This document shows, one piece after another, positions 19,331 to 30,855 of a stretch of 64,000 nucleotides of DNA. Within the stretch, counting starts at the first letter, position 1; each line of letters opens with the position of its first letter. The translations under genes were made by a program, and so were the position numbers. The notes below the pieces were generated by a model that searched no databases, was not told the DNA's origin, and saw nothing but the letters and a program-made list of their open reading frames with translations. The stretch lies in the NCBI RefSeq assembly GCF_013433315.1, contig NZ_WXVV01000011.1, positions 149,868 through 213,867 on the forward strand, written 5' to 3'. The stretch is from Pseudomonas crudilactis. GTDB taxonomy: Bacteria > Pseudomonadota > Gammaproteobacteria > Pseudomonadales > Pseudomonadaceae.

Positions 19331-22041
19331 TGCGCTGCCTCCTGCAGACCGTCGACGGATACGCCGGCGAATGCCGGTGGAATGCCGGCGATGCCCGCAG
19401 GCAATGCCACCAGACCGGCGCCCAGTTCTTCATTGATGCGCAGCGGCAGACGCAGGGTCTGACCGGCCACGTTCAGGCTCAGCAGGGCACCGTCGTTGAC
19501 GCCCAAACGATCCGCTTCCGACTTGGCCAGAGCCACGTATGGAGCCGGAATGCGCTCTTGAACCGGTGCGGCTTTCGAAGAGTTCTCTTCGCTGCCGAAC
19601 AGGTGGAAGAACGGCACGGCTTGCCAGGTGCCCGGCGCCGGGTTGAATGCGCGCGGCGCTGCAGCGAACCAGTTGAGCGAATCACCGGTGCTTTCGATCA
19701 GGCGGGTGCCCGGGTCGCCAGCGCGGATGTGACCACCGACTTCGTCTTGGAACTTGTTCCACGCTTGTGGCGAGTTCCAGCCCGGCGACCATGCAAATGG
19801 CACCTGCTGACGCGGTTCGGCAGAGCCCGAGTAACCTTCCATGGAGAAGGCGAACGCGGTGTCTTTGTCTTGCGGGGTGCGTGGTTCGTGAACGCTGATG
19901 TCGGCGCGCATCGCGGTGCGACCGGAATAACGCAGCGGCTCACGCGCCAGTTTCAGACCCTTGATGCGGAACGCCGCCGACGGTGCAGCGTCGACGATAC
20001 GCGCCAGTTGCTCGGTGCTTGAAGCAACGGCAGCGGTGACGTGGTCGAGTTGCGTCCAGTCGATCGGCTGGTTCAGCAGGGTCGCGCGCAGGGCGTGCAG
20101 CCAGCGCCAGCCTTCGTGAACCAGGATGCTCGCATCCATGTATTGCGGGTCGAAAACCTGGAAGAAGCGCTGGGCGCGACCTTCCTGGCTGACCAGCGTA
20201 CCGTCGCCTTCAGCGAAGCTTGCGGCTGGCAGCACCAGGTGCGCGCGGTCGCTGGTAGCCGTCTTCTGATGGTCAGCAACGATCACCACTTGCGCAGCGT
20301 TCAGTGCCGCATCGACTTTTTCTTTGGCGGTGCGGGTGTACAGATCGTTTTCCAGCACGACGATCGCGTCAGCCTTACCGTCAATGACGGCTTGCAGCGC
20401 AGCATCCACCGATTCGCCACCGAGCATGGCCAGGCCGAGGCTATTGGCTTCCGGCACGATCAGGCTGATCGAACCGTTCTTCTCGCGCAGCTTCAGGGCT
20501 TTGGCGATGTTCGCAGCGGCTTCGATCAGGGCTTTGGAGCCCAGCGAAGTACCGGCGATGATCAGCGGACGTTTTGCAGCGAGCAGGGCGTCGGCAATGC
20601 GCTTGGCCAGTTGCAGTGCTTCGGCGTCCAGACCTTCAACGGCCGGGGCGCTGGCATCCAGCGCGTGAGCAACGGCGAAACCGATGCGTGCCAGATCGTC
20701 CGGAGCGGCGTGTACGCATTCTTCGGCGATGTCGTCGAGCTTGGTTTCCGCCAGGCTGGCGATGAACAGCGGGTTCAGCGCGTGCTGACCGATGTTCTTC
20801 ACCGCAGCGTCGAGCCAAGGCTGAACGCGCATGGCTTCGGCCATGTCTTCAGCTTTGCCTTTGACCGATTGACGCAGCGACAGCGCCACACGGGCGGCGG
20901 TCTGGGTCAGGTCTTCACCGAGCACGAAAATGGCGTCGTGGTCTTCGATGTCGCGCATGTTCGGCACAGGCAGCGGGCTGTTTTTCAGCACTTGCAGGAC
21001 CAGACGGATGCGCTCCAGTTCGGAGGCTTCGATGCCCGAGTAGAAGTGCTCGGCGCCAACCAGTTCGCGCAACGCATAGTTGCTTTCGAGGCTGGCGCGC
21101 GGCGAACCGATACCGACGATGTTGCGACCGCGCAGCAAGTCAGCGGCTTTATCCAGCGCAGCGTCGAGGCCCAGCTTGGTGCCGTCGGCCAGCAGCGGCT
21201 GACGTGGACGGTCGGTGCGGTTGACATAGCCATAACCGAAACGGCCACGGTCGCACAGGAAGTACTGGTTCACCGAACCGTTGAAACGGTTTTCGATGCG
21301 ACGCAGTTCGCCGTAACGCTCGCCCGGAGAGATGTTGCAACCGCTCGAGCAGCCATGGCAGATGCTCGGCGCGAACTGCATGTCCCACTTACGGTTGTAG
21401 CGTTCGGAGTGAGTCTTGTCGGTGAACACACCGGTCGGGCAGACCTCGGTGAGGTTGCCGGAGAACTCGCTTTCGAGGGTGCCGTCTTCAACGCGACCGA
21501 AGTACACGTTGTCGTGGGCGCCGAATACACCGAGGTCGGTGCCGCCAGCGTAATCCTTGTAGAAACGCACGCAGCGGTAGCAAGCGATGCAGCGGTTCAT
21601 TTCGTGGGAAATGAACGGGCCCAGTTGCTGGTTCTGGTGGGTGCGTTTGGTGAAGCGATAACGGCGCTCGTTGTGGCCGGTCATCACCGTCATGTCTTGC
21701 AGGTGGCAGTGACCGCCTTCTTCGCACACAGGGCAGTCGTGCGGGTGGTTGGTCATCAGCCATTCGACAACACTGGCGCGGAACGCCTTGGATTCTTCAT
21801 CTTCGATGGAGATCCAGGTGTTGTCGGTGGCCGGGGTCATGCAGGACATGACGATGCGACCACGGGTGTCGTTCTCGTCGGTGTACTGCTTGACCGCGCA
21901 CTGGCGGCAGGCCCCGACGCTACCAAGCGCGGGGTGCCAGCAGAAATATGGAATGTCGAGGCCCAGCGACAGACATGCCTGTAACAGGTTGTCTGCCCCG
22001 TCGACTTCGAGCGCTTTGCCGTCTACGTGGATAGTGGCCAT
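19327..22041 (-). CDS. nuoG: NADH-quinone oxidoreductase subunit G
   Basis: 904 residues. The large iron-sulfur subunit of the peripheral arm. The N-terminus is a 2Fe-2S ferredoxin domain ([20 protein letters not shown]), followed by the histidine-coordinated cluster region ([16 protein letters not shown]), a 4Fe-4S pair ([14 protein letters not shown]) and the extra cluster CHGCSSGCN found in molybdopterin-type enzymes. The remainder is the molybdopterin-oxidoreductase-like domain without cofactor. Unlike all other nuo junctions, it is separated from nuoF by 136 bases that hold strong hairpins. Confidence 0.97.
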   Translation of the reverse strand: MATIHVDGKALEVDGADNLLQACLSLGLDIPYFCWHPALGSVGACRQCAVKQYTDENDTRGRIVMSCMTPATDNTWISIEDEESKAFRASVVEWLMTNHPHDCPVCEEGGHCHLQDMTVMTGHNERRYRFTKRTHQNQQLGPFISHEMNRCIACYRCVRFYKDYAGGTDLGVFGAHDNVYFGRVEDGTLESEFSGNLTEVCPTGVFTDKTHSERYNRKWDMQFAPSICHGCSSGCNISPGERYGELRRIENRFNGSVNQYFLCDRGRFGYGYVNRTDRPRQPLLADGTKLGLDAALDKAADLLRGRNIVGIGSPRASLESNYALRELVGAEHFYSGIEASELERIRLVLQVLKNSPLPVPNMRDIEDHDAIFVLGEDLTQTAARVALSLRQSVKGKAEDMAEAMRVQPWLDAAVKNIGQHALNPLFIASLAETKLDDIAEECVHAAPDDLARIGFAVAHALDASAPAVEGLDAEALQLAKRIADALLAAKRPLIIAGTSLGSKALIEAAANIAKALKLREKNGSISLIVPEANSLGLAMLGGESVDAALQAVIDGKADAIVVLENDLYTRTAKEKVDAALNAAQVVIVADHQKTATSDRAHLVLPAASFAEGDGTLVSQEGRAQRFFQVFDPQYMDASILVHEGWRWLHALRATLLNQPIDWTQLDHVTAAVASSTEQLARIVDAAPSAAFRIKGLKLAREPLRYSGRTAMRADISVHEPRTPQDKDTAFAFSMEGYSGSAEPRQQVPFAWSPGWNSPQAWNKFQDEVGGHIRAGDPGTRLIESTGDSLNWFAAAPRAFNPAPGTWQAVPFFHLFGSEENSSKAAPVQERIPAPYVALAKSEADRLGVNDGALLSLNVAGQTLRLPLRINEELGAGLVALPAGIAGIPPAFAGVSVDGLQEAAQ

Positions 22042-22100
22042 GGTTCAAAGGTCTTCGTTGGCCCGGTGTCAGCGGGCGTGGCTAATGGAATCTTGTTATC

Positions 22101-22171
22101 CGTCCGAATCCAGTCAGCCCCGAAAGGCGTCATCGGACGAAAGGCGAAGGGCACGGACCCTTCGCCTTTTT
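22101..22171 (-). promoter_or_regulatory. Structured nuoF-nuoG intercistronic spacer with hairpins
   Basis: Two nested or adjacent structures fill the spacer. One is a perfect 11-bp stem (AAGGCGAAGGG at 22141-22151, CCCTTCGCCTT at 22158-22168) with a six-base loop. The other is a 7-bp outer stem (CGTCCGA at 22101-22107, TCGGACG at 22133-22139) enclosing a smaller GC-rich hairpin. On the plus strand the first is followed by five T; on the minus strand only by TTT. It could be an RNA-processing or stability element inside the operon, a weak attenuator, or a terminator of antisense RNA. Confidence 0.6.
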
Positions 22172-22177
22172 AAGCGT

Positions 22178-23533
22178 TTACGCGCCGATTACGATCGGCC
22201 TTGCCAGAGGCGGGACGGCGGCGCTGACTGGCGCGATACCGGCTTCGAACTCTGGACGGAAGTATTTGATGGCACTGCCCAACGGTTCCACGGCACCCGG
22301 TGCGTGAGCACAGAAGGTCTTGCCCGGGCCGAGGAAGTTGACCAGACCCAGCAGGGTCTCGATGTCGCCTGGCTGACCGCGGCCTTGTTCGATGGCCATC
22401 AAGAGCTTGACGCTCCATGGCAAACCATCGCGGCACGGGGTGCAGAAACCGCACGACTCGCGAGCGAAGAACTGCTCCATGTTGCGCAGCAAGGAGACCA
22501 TGTTGACGCTGTCGTCCACCGCCATGGCCAGGCCGGTACCCATACGGGTGCCCACTTTGGCGATGCCGCCGGCGTACATTTGCGCGTCAAGGTGTTCAGG
22601 CAGGAGGAAACCGGTACCGGCGCCACCTGGCTGCCAGGCCTTGAGCTTGAAGCCGTCGCGCATGCCGCCGGCGTAGTCTTCGAACAACTCGCGACCGGTG
22701 ACGCCGAATGGCAGTTCCCACAGGCCCGGGTTCTTGACCTTGCCGGAGAAGCCCATGAGCTTGGTGCCCATGTCTTCGCTGCCTTCGCGGGCCAACGATT
22801 TGTACCAGTCAACGCCGTCGGCAATGATCGCCGGCACGTTGCACAGGGTTTCGACGTTGTTCACGCAAGTCGGCTTGCCCCACACGCCAACAGCGGCAGG
22901 GAAGGGCGGTTTGGAGCGCGGGTTGGCGCGGCGACCTTCGAGGGAGTTGATCAGTGCAGTTTCTTCACCGCAGATGTAACGCCCGGCGCCGGTGTGGACG
23001 AACAACTCGAAATCGAAGCCGCTGCCGAGAATGTTTTTACCCAGCAGGCCTGCAGCCTTGGCTTCTTCCACGGCACGATTCAAGTGCTTGGCGGCGGTGG
23101 TGTATTCGCCACGCAGGAAGATGTAGCCACGGTAGGTTTTCAGCGCGCGGGCACTGATCAGCATGCCTTCGATCAGCAGATGGGGCAGTTGCTCCATCAG
23201 CATGCGGTCTTTCCAGGTGTTCGGCTCCATTTCATCCGCGTTGCACAGCAGGTAGCGGATGTTGATGGATTCGTCTTTGGGCATCAGGCCCCACTTCACA
23301 CCTGTGGGGAAGCCTGCACCGCCGCGACCTTTCAGGCCGGCGTCTTTCACGGTCTGGACGATGGCGTCCTGATCCATGTCGGCGAAGGCTTTGCGCGCCG
23401 CGGCGTAACCGTTCTTGGCCTGGTACTCGTCGAGCCACACGGCTTCGCCGTCGTCACGCAGACGCCAGGTCAGCGGGTGAGTCTCGGCCGAACGCTGAAT
23501 GCGGTTGGCAGGACCGAAAGATGTCAGGGTCAT
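22178..23533 (-). CDS. nuoF: NADH-quinone oxidoreductase subunit F (NADH-binding)
   Basis: 451 residues. Binds FMN and NADH and starts electron transfer in complex I. The glycine-rich nucleotide site [16 protein letters not shown] and the N3 4Fe-4S motif [12 protein letters not shown] are present. The start codon overlaps the nuoE stop by four bases. Confidence 0.97.
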   Translation of the reverse strand: MTLTSFGPANRIQRSAETHPLTWRLRDDGEAVWLDEYQAKNGYAAARKAFADMDQDAIVQTVKDAGLKGRGGAGFPTGVKWGLMPKDESINIRYLLCNADEMEPNTWKDRMLMEQLPHLLIEGMLISARALKTYRGYIFLRGEYTTAAKHLNRAVEEAKAAGLLGKNILGSGFDFELFVHTGAGRYICGEETALINSLEGRRANPRSKPPFPAAVGVWGKPTCVNNVETLCNVPAIIADGVDWYKSLAREGSEDMGTKLMGFSGKVKNPGLWELPFGVTGRELFEDYAGGMRDGFKLKAWQPGGAGTGFLLPEHLDAQMYAGGIAKVGTRMGTGLAMAVDDSVNMVSLLRNMEQFFARESCGFCTPCRDGLPWSVKLLMAIEQGRGQPGDIETLLGLVNFLGPGKTFCAHAPGAVEPLGSAIKYFRPEFEAGIAPVSAAVPPLARPIVIGA

Positions 23534-24027
23534 ACGTAGCCCTCGAGCAGTTTGGCGACGCCAGCAGGCTGCACATCACCAAAGGTGTCGTCGTCGATCA
23601 TCAGCGCCGGCGCCTTGTCGCAGTTGCCGAGGCAGCAGACCGGCAGCAGGGTGAAACGACCGTCGGTGGTGGTCTGACCCAGGCCGATGCCCAGATTGTT
23701 CTGGATTTCGCTGACCACCGACTCGTGGCCGCCGATGTAGCAGACCATGCTGTCGCAGACGCGAATGATGTGACGGCCGACCGGCTGACGGAAAATCTGG
23801 CTATAGAACGTCGCCACACCTTCAACGTCGCTGGCCGGGATGCCGAGGATCTCGCCGATCGCGTACAGGGCGCCATCCGGCACCCAGCCGCGTTCCTTCT
23901 GAACGATCTTCAGGGCTTCGATCGACGCCGCGCGCGGGTCTTCGTAGTGATGCAGCTCGTGCTCGATGGCCGAGCGCTCGGTTTCACTCAAGGTGAAACG
24001 GTCTGTCTGGATAAGCGTGCTGTTCAT
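23530..24027 (-). CDS. nuoE: NADH-quinone oxidoreductase subunit E (2Fe-2S)
   Basis: 165 residues; thioredoxin-fold subunit carrying the N1a 2Fe-2S cluster. The four cysteines are visible as CDSMVC and [10 protein letters not shown]. It follows nuoCD by 2 bases and overlaps nuoF by four. Confidence 0.97.
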   Translation of the reverse strand: MNSTLIQTDRFTLSETERSAIEHELHHYEDPRAASIEALKIVQKERGWVPDGALYAIGEILGIPASDVEGVATFYSQIFRQPVGRHIIRVCDSMVCYIGGHESVVSEIQNNLGIGLGQTTTDGRFTLLPVCCLGNCDKAPALMIDDDTFGDVQPAGVAKLLEGYV

Positions 24028-24029
24028 GC

Positions 24030-25871
<1,842 letters not shown>

Positions 25872-25887
25872 TCAGAACAGATCTGGA

Positions 25888-26562
25888 TCAGACTTCGTCA
25901 GGGCTGCGCAGGTTGGTGACTGCGATTCGCTGTTCGCGGCGCTCTTCCTTCTGCGAAGGCATGTCGGCGCGATACACGCCTTGATCGCCAACGACCCAGG
26001 AAAGCGGACGACGCTCCTTGCCGATCGATTCCTGCAACAGCATCAAGCCTTGCAGAAATGCTTCCGGACGAGGAGGGCAGCCAGGTACGTAGACGTCCAC
26101 GGGCAGGAACTTGTCCACCCCTTGAACCACAGAGTAGATGTCGTACATGCCACCGGAGTTAGCGCACGAACCCATGGAGATAACCCACTTCGGCTCGAGC
26201 ATCTGCTCGTAGAGACGCTGGATGATCGGCGCCATCTTGATGAAGCAGGTCCCGGCGATAACCATGAAGTCGGCCTGACGCGGCGATGCCCGGATCACTT
26301 CGGCGCCAAAGCGCGCGATGTCGTGGGGCGCCGTGAAGGCGGTGGTCATTTCCACGTAGCAGCACGACAGGCCGAAGTTGTACGGCCATAGGGAGTTCTT
26401 ACGTCCCCAGTTGACCGCGCCACTCAGCACGTCTTCCAGCTTGCCCATGAAAATGTTTTTGTGGACTTGATCTTCTAACGGATCGGAAACGGTTTCCCGT
26501 TCGCCAATCGGATATTGCTCGTTAGGAGCATCGGGGTCGATCCTGGTGAGATTGTATTGCAT
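25888..26562 (-). CDS. nuoB: NADH-quinone oxidoreductase subunit B
   Basis: 224 residues from ATG 26562 ([18 protein letters not shown]), preceded by SD GAGG; an upstream TTG would add only two residues. It carries the N2 4Fe-4S cluster that reduces quinone: the cysteine pair in [11 protein letters not shown] and the later [11 protein letters not shown] and PGCPPRPEA cysteines are all present. Eleven bases follow nuoA, and 73 precede nuoCD. Confidence 0.97.
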   Translation of the reverse strand: MQYNLTRIDPDAPNEQYPIGERETVSDPLEDQVHKNIFMGKLEDVLSGAVNWGRKNSLWPYNFGLSCCYVEMTTAFTAPHDIARFGAEVIRASPRQADFMVIAGTCFIKMAPIIQRLYEQMLEPKWVISMGSCANSGGMYDIYSVVQGVDKFLPVDVYVPGCPPRPEAFLQGLMLLQESIGKERRPLSWVVGDQGVYRADMPSQKEERREQRIAVTNLRSPDEV

Positions 26563-26572
26563 TGCCAAAGCC

Positions 26573-26986
26573 TCATTGTTTCAGCTTCGCCTGCCGCTTG
26601 CGACGAGCTTCCGGAGCCCAGTCAAGGGCGCCCACTCGGAACAGGTAGACAAGACCTGCCAACAGAATTGCTATGAAAACGAGAGCTTCGACGAATCCGG
26701 TCCAGCCGCTTTCGCGGACGGACACAGACCATGCAAAGAGAAAGAGGGCTTCGATATCGAAGATCACGAAGAGCATCGCGACCAGATAGAATTTGGCTGA
26801 GAGCCGCAAGCGGGCGCCACCGGTAGGTAGCATGCCGGACTCGAACGGTTCGTTTTTGCTGCGACCCCAGGCTTTTGACCCAAGGAGGCTGGAGACGCCA
26901 AGCATGAAGGCACACAGGCCGACGACACCCAGAAGGAAAATGGCAAAGCCCCAGTTGTGGGCCATGAGTCCTGTCGCTTCGGGCAT
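26573..26986 (-). CDS. nuoA: NADH-quinone oxidoreductase subunit A
   Basis: 137 residues from ATG 26986 ([19 protein letters not shown]), with SD AAGGA nine bases upstream. Three transmembrane helices; the conserved loop KNEPFESGM and the block [22 protein letters not shown] identify NuoA. First gene of the complex I operon; the promoter should lie in the upstream 27.0-27.4 kb region. Confidence 0.97.
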   Translation of the reverse strand: MPEATGLMAHNWGFAIFLLGVVGLCAFMLGVSSLLGSKAWGRSKNEPFESGMLPTGGARLRLSAKFYLVAMLFVIFDIEALFLFAWSVSVRESGWTGFVEALVFIAILLAGLVYLFRVGALDWAPEARRKRQAKLKQ

Positions 26987-27405
26987 GCTGGTAATCCTTA
27001 ACAGAGAGCAAAGGTCTCTGAGCTTGATAAAGAAATAGGCAGTGACGATATGTCGCAGCAATCAATCGCGCTGATTTTATGGCTAAACACCCTGCAAGTA
27101 AAATTCCTATAGCGAAATTATTTATTGGAATAAGGACATAGCGCATCTCCAATGCCCTGCAGCCCATGCGTAGCGGGCATTAGGCGGGTTTATGCAAATA
27201 ATGTTTTGTAGGGAGTGTAACGAACATAGTTGCGGCTAAATGATAATTAATATCGTTTGGGGTGGTTTTGTAACTGTTTAACGGGATGTCAGTTGGGAAG
27301 TTGTCTTACTTGCACGTTACTGCAAGTAGCGACGGCGCCCGTTTTAGCGGATTTTTCTGACGGTTGTACCGCGCTGGATCAATGTTTTCTCCGAACGACA
27401 CCGAT
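26987..27405 (-). promoter_or_regulatory. Non-coding region upstream of nuoA
   Basis: About 420 bases with no credible gene. It is A+T-richer than its flanks, as expected for the nuo promoter and leader. The segment AATGATAATTAATATCGTTT (about 27239-27258) is an imperfect dyad and slightly resembles a Fur box; no clear sigma70 pair or Anr box was found by eye. Confidence 0.4.
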
Positions 27406-27502
27406 CCCTGTAGGAGTGAGCCTGCTCGCGATAGCGGTGGGTCAGTCACCGTATGCGCAAGCTGACACACCTCTATCGCGAGCAGGCTCACTCCTACAGG
27501 GA
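27405..27502. repeat. REP doublet with long perfect arms
   Basis: Two REP-type sequences face each other: CCCTGTAGGAGTGAGCCTGC extending to CTCGCGATAG, and its exact reverse complement ending TCACTCCTACAGGG. The arms are about 30 bases with a spacer of some 36 bases. It lies between nuoA and the aceA terminator. Confidence 0.9.
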
Positions 27503-27527
27503 TTTGTGGTGTTCATTAAATCGGGGC

Positions 27528-27557
27528 AAAAAAAACGCCCCGAACCAGTCGGGGCGT
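27528..27557 (-). terminator. Terminator of aceA
   Basis: On the minus strand an 8-bp GC-rich stem (ACGCCCCG / CGGGGCGT, seven-base loop) is followed by eight U. It lies 68 bases beyond the aceA stop. Confidence 0.92.
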
Positions 27558-27624
27558 CAGTTTTGCGGCTCTGCGGTTAGCTTTCTGTACGATCCGCAGA
27601 GGCCGTTTGCTCAGCGAAGCCGAA

Positions 27625-28950
27625 TCAGTGGAACTGTTCTTCTTCGGTCGAACCGGTCAGTGCGGTTACCGAGGACGAGCCACCTTGAATCACAGTGGTC
27701 ATGTCGTCGAAGTAGCCGGTGCCCACTTCCTGCTGGTGAGCCACGAAGGTGTAACCCTTGGCAGCGTCGGCGAATTCCTGCTCCTGCAGCTTCACGTAGG
27801 CAGTCATGTCGTTGCGGGCGTAGTCGTGCGCCAGGTTGAACATGCTGTGCCACATGTTGTGAATGCCGGCCAGGGTGATGAACTGGTGCTTGTAACCCAT
27901 GGCGGACAGTTCGCGCTGGAACTTCGCGATGGTCGCGTCGTCGAGGTTTTTCTTCCAGTTGAAGGAAGGCGAGCAGTTGTACGACAGCAGTTGGTCCGGG
28001 TATTCCTTTTTGATCGCTTCGGCGAAGCGACGAGCCTCGTCCAGATCCGGTTTGGCGGTTTCGCACCAGATCAGGTCGGCGTATGGCGCGTAAGCCAGAC
28101 CACGGGCGATGGCTTGATCCAGACCGGCACGGACCTTATAGAAACCTTCCTGAGTGCGCTCACCAGTCACGAACGGCTGGTCGTACGGGTCGCAATCGGA
28201 GGTCAGCAGGTCAGCGGCGTTCGCGTCGGTGCGGGCCAGAATGATGGTCGGGGTGCCGGCAACGTCAGCAGCCAGACGAGCAGCGGTCAGCTTCTGTACG
28301 GCTTCCTGAGTTGGGACCAGTACTTTGCCGCCCATGTGGCCGCATTTCTTCACGGAAGCCAGTTGGTCTTCGAAGTGAACGCCGGCGGCGCCTGCTTCGA
28401 TCATGCTCTTCATCAGCTCGTAAGCGTTCAGTACGCCGCCGAAACCGGCTTCAGCGTCAGCCACGATCGGTGCGAAGTAGTCGATGTAGCCATCGTCGCC
28501 CGGGTTCTTGCCGGCTTTCCACTGGATCTGGTCAGCACGACGGAACGAGTTGTTGATGCGCTTGACCACGGTTGGCACCGAGTCCACCGGGTACAGCGAC
28601 TGGTCCGGGTACATGGACTCTGCGGAGTTGTTGTCCGCAGCCACTTGCCAGCCCGACAGGTAGATCGCCTGGATACCGGCTTTGACCTGCTGAACAGCCT
28701 GGCCGCCGGTCAGGGCGCCCATGCAGTTGACGAAATCTTTCTCAGGACGGAAGGACGGTTTGGCACCCTGGGTCACCAGGTTCCACAGCTTGTCGGCGCC
28801 CATTTTTGCAAAGGTGTGCTCAGGTTGAACCGAGCCACGCAGACGGACGACGTCAGCAGCGGAGTAAGTGCGTGTCACGCCTTTCCAGCGCGGGTTTTCA
28901 GCCCAGTCTTTTTCGAGGGCTGCAATTTGCTGTTCGCGTGTCAGTGCCAT
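27625..28950 (-). CDS. aceA: Isocitrate lyase
   Basis: 441 residues, cytoplasmic. Cleaves isocitrate to succinate and glyoxylate at the entry of the glyoxylate shunt, needed for growth on acetate and fatty acids. The signature KKCGHMGGK is at residues 201-209, with the catalytic cysteine at 203. The length matches the shorter, E. coli-like form. It has its own terminator and a 474-base upstream region with a promoter candidate and structured leader. Two isocitrate dehydrogenases, which compete for the same substrate, are encoded about 8 kb away. Confidence 0.97.
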   Translation of the reverse strand: MALTREQQIAALEKDWAENPRWKGVTRTYSAADVVRLRGSVQPEHTFAKMGADKLWNLVTQGAKPSFRPEKDFVNCMGALTGGQAVQQVKAGIQAIYLSGWQVAADNNSAESMYPDQSLYPVDSVPTVVKRINNSFRRADQIQWKAGKNPGDDGYIDYFAPIVADAEAGFGGVLNAYELMKSMIEAGAAGVHFEDQLASVKKCGHMGGKVLVPTQEAVQKLTAARLAADVAGTPTIILARTDANAADLLTSDCDPYDQPFVTGERTQEGFYKVRAGLDQAIARGLAYAPYADLIWCETAKPDLDEARRFAEAIKKEYPDQLLSYNCSPSFNWKKNLDDATIAKFQRELSAMGYKHQFITLAGIHNMWHSMFNLAHDYARNDMTAYVKLQEQEFADAAKGYTFVAHQQEVGTGYFDDMTTVIQGGSSSVTALTGSTEEEQFH

Positions 28951-29352
28951 GGAGATAAACCTCGTCGCGTCTTTTATGAAAAGTTGTTCTGCGGTGGAAA
29001 ATTCCTGCGCTCGCTGACCAGAAGCTTAGGTGGTCAAGGCGGATTCGGCGGGGTAGGCGACGGGATGAACGATGGGCTCGAGGGGAAGTGAGCAGGTAGT
29101 GGCGGACTGCGGGCGCATTCGGGCGTCGTGGGCCTCTATACGGTCTACAGTGTGATGCCGGGTTACCTAAATACGCTTCCGTCCCTCGGGACAACTTCGT
29201 TCCAGTCGGCAACCTCGTCAAACACACCTTGTGGGCGGTACAGACACGAAGCGGTTCGCGGGGTAGGTGCGAACATCGCTTCGAAGGCCCTTGCCAGGGC
29301 CTCTGATTAGCGGGAGCGAGGCCATCATGCCTTCGCTTTTTTACCCCGTCAA
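28951..29352 (-). promoter_or_regulatory. aceA promoter and long structured leader, or a small RNA locus
   Basis: A sigma70-like promoter reads on the minus strand: TTGACG (29347-29352), 17-base spacer, CATGAT (29324-29329), predicting a leader of about 370 bases before aceA. The leader has a hairpin GGCCCT-TGCC-AGGGCC around 29285-29301. On the plus strand, however, 29316-29342 is a terminator-like hairpin (GCGAGGC / GCCTTCGC with one bulge) followed by six T, which would suit a plus-strand small RNA ending there. No protein-coding gene is seen. Confidence 0.5.
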
Positions 29353-29358
29353 ACGTTT

Positions 29359-29384
29359 TGTAGTGCTTTTTTTCAAGCACTACA
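29359..29384. promoter_or_regulatory. Perfect 10-bp inverted repeat upstream of the aceA promoter
   Basis: TGTAGTGCTT and AAGCACTACA flank a six-base T-rich loop. On the minus strand it is followed by AAAACG and not by U, so it is a poor terminator for the NolW-like gene. It sits just upstream of the -35 candidate and could be an operator, or a plus-strand terminator with a weak U tract. Confidence 0.45.
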
Positions 29385-29424
29385 TCTTTCGTCTAATACG
29401 ACTAATCAGTCAGTTTTCGGTGCT

Positions 29425-30186
29425 TTAGTCCAAGGCGTCGACTTTCACCCGCAAGGTCATGTCATCCCGGCCTTGAGTCGAGTAGCTGCGGGTCAGGCCT
29501 TGTTTGTCGGCTTGAGTCTGGCGATTGACGCCGGCAAGGGTGATCCACTCGCCGAGGCGCCCGCTGACAGTTGTGTCGGTGCTTTGCACGTTCACTACAT
29601 CGGGACGTTCCTGGCTCATGCGGTCACGGTTGGTACTGATCGCCAGGTGAACGATGTCGCCGGTGACGCTGGCAGTGACGTAGAAACCCTGGGTGACGTT
29701 GCGGTATTGGGTCTGGCTGTTGTAGCCGCCGTAGGAATCACTCTGAACATTGGTGATTGGCACGCTCTGGCCGACTTGGATCAGCGCCGGCATGCCATCG
29801 GTGGCTTGCACCTGTTGCACGCCGCCTTCGCGGCTGGCGGTGCTGCGGCTGATGATGCGGGTCTGGTTCGGTTGGGCGCCGTTGACCGAATAACCTTCGT
29901 CGCCACGGCCATTGTTTTCATTGGTGTCGACGGTGATCAGCAGGCGTTTCGGCGCGGTGTCCAGTTGGGTGATCAGCGCCTTGAGTTCCTGAATCTTGTC
30001 CGGCTCGGCCTTGATGATCAGTTGGTTGCCATAGGCGCTGACCTGACCGTCCTTGCCGAGGAAGTCTTGCGCCATCGGCAGCATGTCGGTGCTGGTGCGG
30101 TAATTGAGAGGCACGATTTCTGTGGCTGCCATCACCGTAAAACTGCAACCGAGCAGCAGGGTGGTGAGCAGGGTGCGTAGGGACAT
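29425..30186 (-). CDS. Periplasmic NolW-like (secretin N-domain) protein
   Basis: 253 residues from ATG 30186 with SD GGAG. The start MSLRTLLTTLLLGCSFTVMA is a clear Sec signal peptide. Residues following it (IVPLNYRTSTDMLPMAQDFL...NQLIIKAEPDKIQELKALITQLD) match the ring-building N-domain (NolW/secretin_N) of secretins. The C-terminal part lacks the long secretin beta-barrel, so it is not a full outer-membrane secretin. Proteins of this type are found as stand-alone genes in Pseudomonas; their role is not established. No secretion-system genes are adjacent. Confidence 0.75.
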   Translation of the reverse strand: MSLRTLLTTLLLGCSFTVMAATEIVPLNYRTSTDMLPMAQDFLGKDGQVSAYGNQLIIKAEPDKIQELKALITQLDTAPKRLLITVDTNENNGRGDEGYSVNGAQPNQTRIISRSTASREGGVQQVQATDGMPALIQVGQSVPITNVQSDSYGGYNSQTQYRNVTQGFYVTASVTGDIVHLAISTNRDRMSQERPDVVNVQSTDTTVSGRLGEWITLAGVNRQTQADKQGLTRSYSTQGRDDMTLRVKVDALD

Positions 30187-30264
30187 GTCCGTTATCTCCG
30201 CTTTCGAAAGGCTTGATATTGCCAGTTTGTCGGCCTTGGGTGGGGCAAGTTGAATCGTAGACAG

Positions 30265-30302
30265 CAAAACGCCCCGGCATCGGTTGATGTCGGGGCGTTT
30301 TG
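30265..30302 (-). terminator. Terminator of the roxA-GNAT genes (bidirectional shape)
   Basis: A perfect 12-bp stem (CAAAACGCCCCG / CGGGGCGTTTTG) with a 14-base loop lies downstream of the GNAT stop at 30430 and upstream of the NolW-like gene. On the minus strand it ends in UUUUG. Confidence 0.85.
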
Positions 30303-30320
30303 TGGTGTTCTTGCTGGCCT

Positions 30321-30415
30321 CTTCGCGAGCAGGCTCGCTCCCACAGTAGATCTCCAGCGGACACAAATTGTGCGTCAGGCACAGATCCAGTGTGGGAGCG
30401 AGCTTGCTCGCGATC
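30321..30415. repeat. REP doublet
   Basis: CTTCGCGAGCAGGCTCGCTC and the facing GTGTGGGAGCGAGCTTGCTC form an imperfect inverted pair separated by about 50 bases, between the GNAT gene and the terminator. Confidence 0.85.
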
Positions 30416-30429
30416 GCCGCGCCGCGGTT

Positions 30430-30855
30430 TTATGCCGAATGCCGAACCATGTCGACATGCGGAATCCCGGCTTCGAGGAATTCCTCGCTGACCAGGCTGA
30501 AACCCAAGCGCTCATAGAACGCTGTGGCCTGTACCTGAGCGCTGAGCATCTGCTCTTTCAAGCCGCGCGCTTCCGCTTCGGCGATGACCGCTTGCATCAA
30601 CGCATCACCCACCTTCATCCCGCGCCAGTCTTTCAGCACCGAAACCCGGCCGATGTGCCCATCAGGCAACAGGCGCGCAGTACCGATCGGAAAGTCGCCT
30701 TCAAACGCCAGAAAATGCACAGCGGTCGCGTCGTCCGCGTCCCATTCCAGCTCAGGTGGCACCGATTGCTCGGCGATGAACACCGTTTCACGAATGCGCC
30801 GGATCTCGGCGATGTCCTTCTGCCAGTCTGCGACACGTACGCGAATCTTATTCAT
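30430..30855 (-). CDS. GNAT family N-acetyltransferase (ElaA/YjcF-like)
   Basis: 141 residues. A compact GNAT fold: RRIRETVFIAEQSVPPELEWD near the N-terminus is typical of the YjcF/ElaA-like group. The acetyl-CoA binding segment is VLKDWRGMKVGDALMQAVI (a Q/RxxGxG/A variant), then the C-terminal AFYERLGF. The substrate is unknown. It overlaps the end of the upstream RoxA-like gene by 8 bases, so the two are translated together. Confidence 0.85.
   Translation of the reverse strand: MNKIRVRVADWQKDIAEIRRIRETVFIAEQSVPPELEWDADDATAVHFLAFEGDFPIGTARLLPDGHIGRVSVLKDWRGMKVGDALMQAVIAEAEARGLKEQMLSAQVQATAFYERLGFSLVSEEFLEAGIPHVDMVRHSA

Noticed and set aside
12165..21984. Several long plus-strand frames (459, 464, 745, 449, 313 and 647 residues) opposite the nuo operon
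   Set aside because: Antisense shadows of nuo genes, rich in Gln, Arg, His and Asp from codon bias, without family resemblance.
27239..27258. Fur box upstream of nuoA
   Set aside because: The dyad matches the consensus only loosely and A+T-rich promoter DNA gives such matches by chance; kept only as a note in the region entry.
29425..30366. 60-residue N-terminal extension of the NolW-like protein
   Set aside because: It would translate REP and terminator DNA and hide a clear signal peptide; ATG 30186 with SD GGAG is the start.
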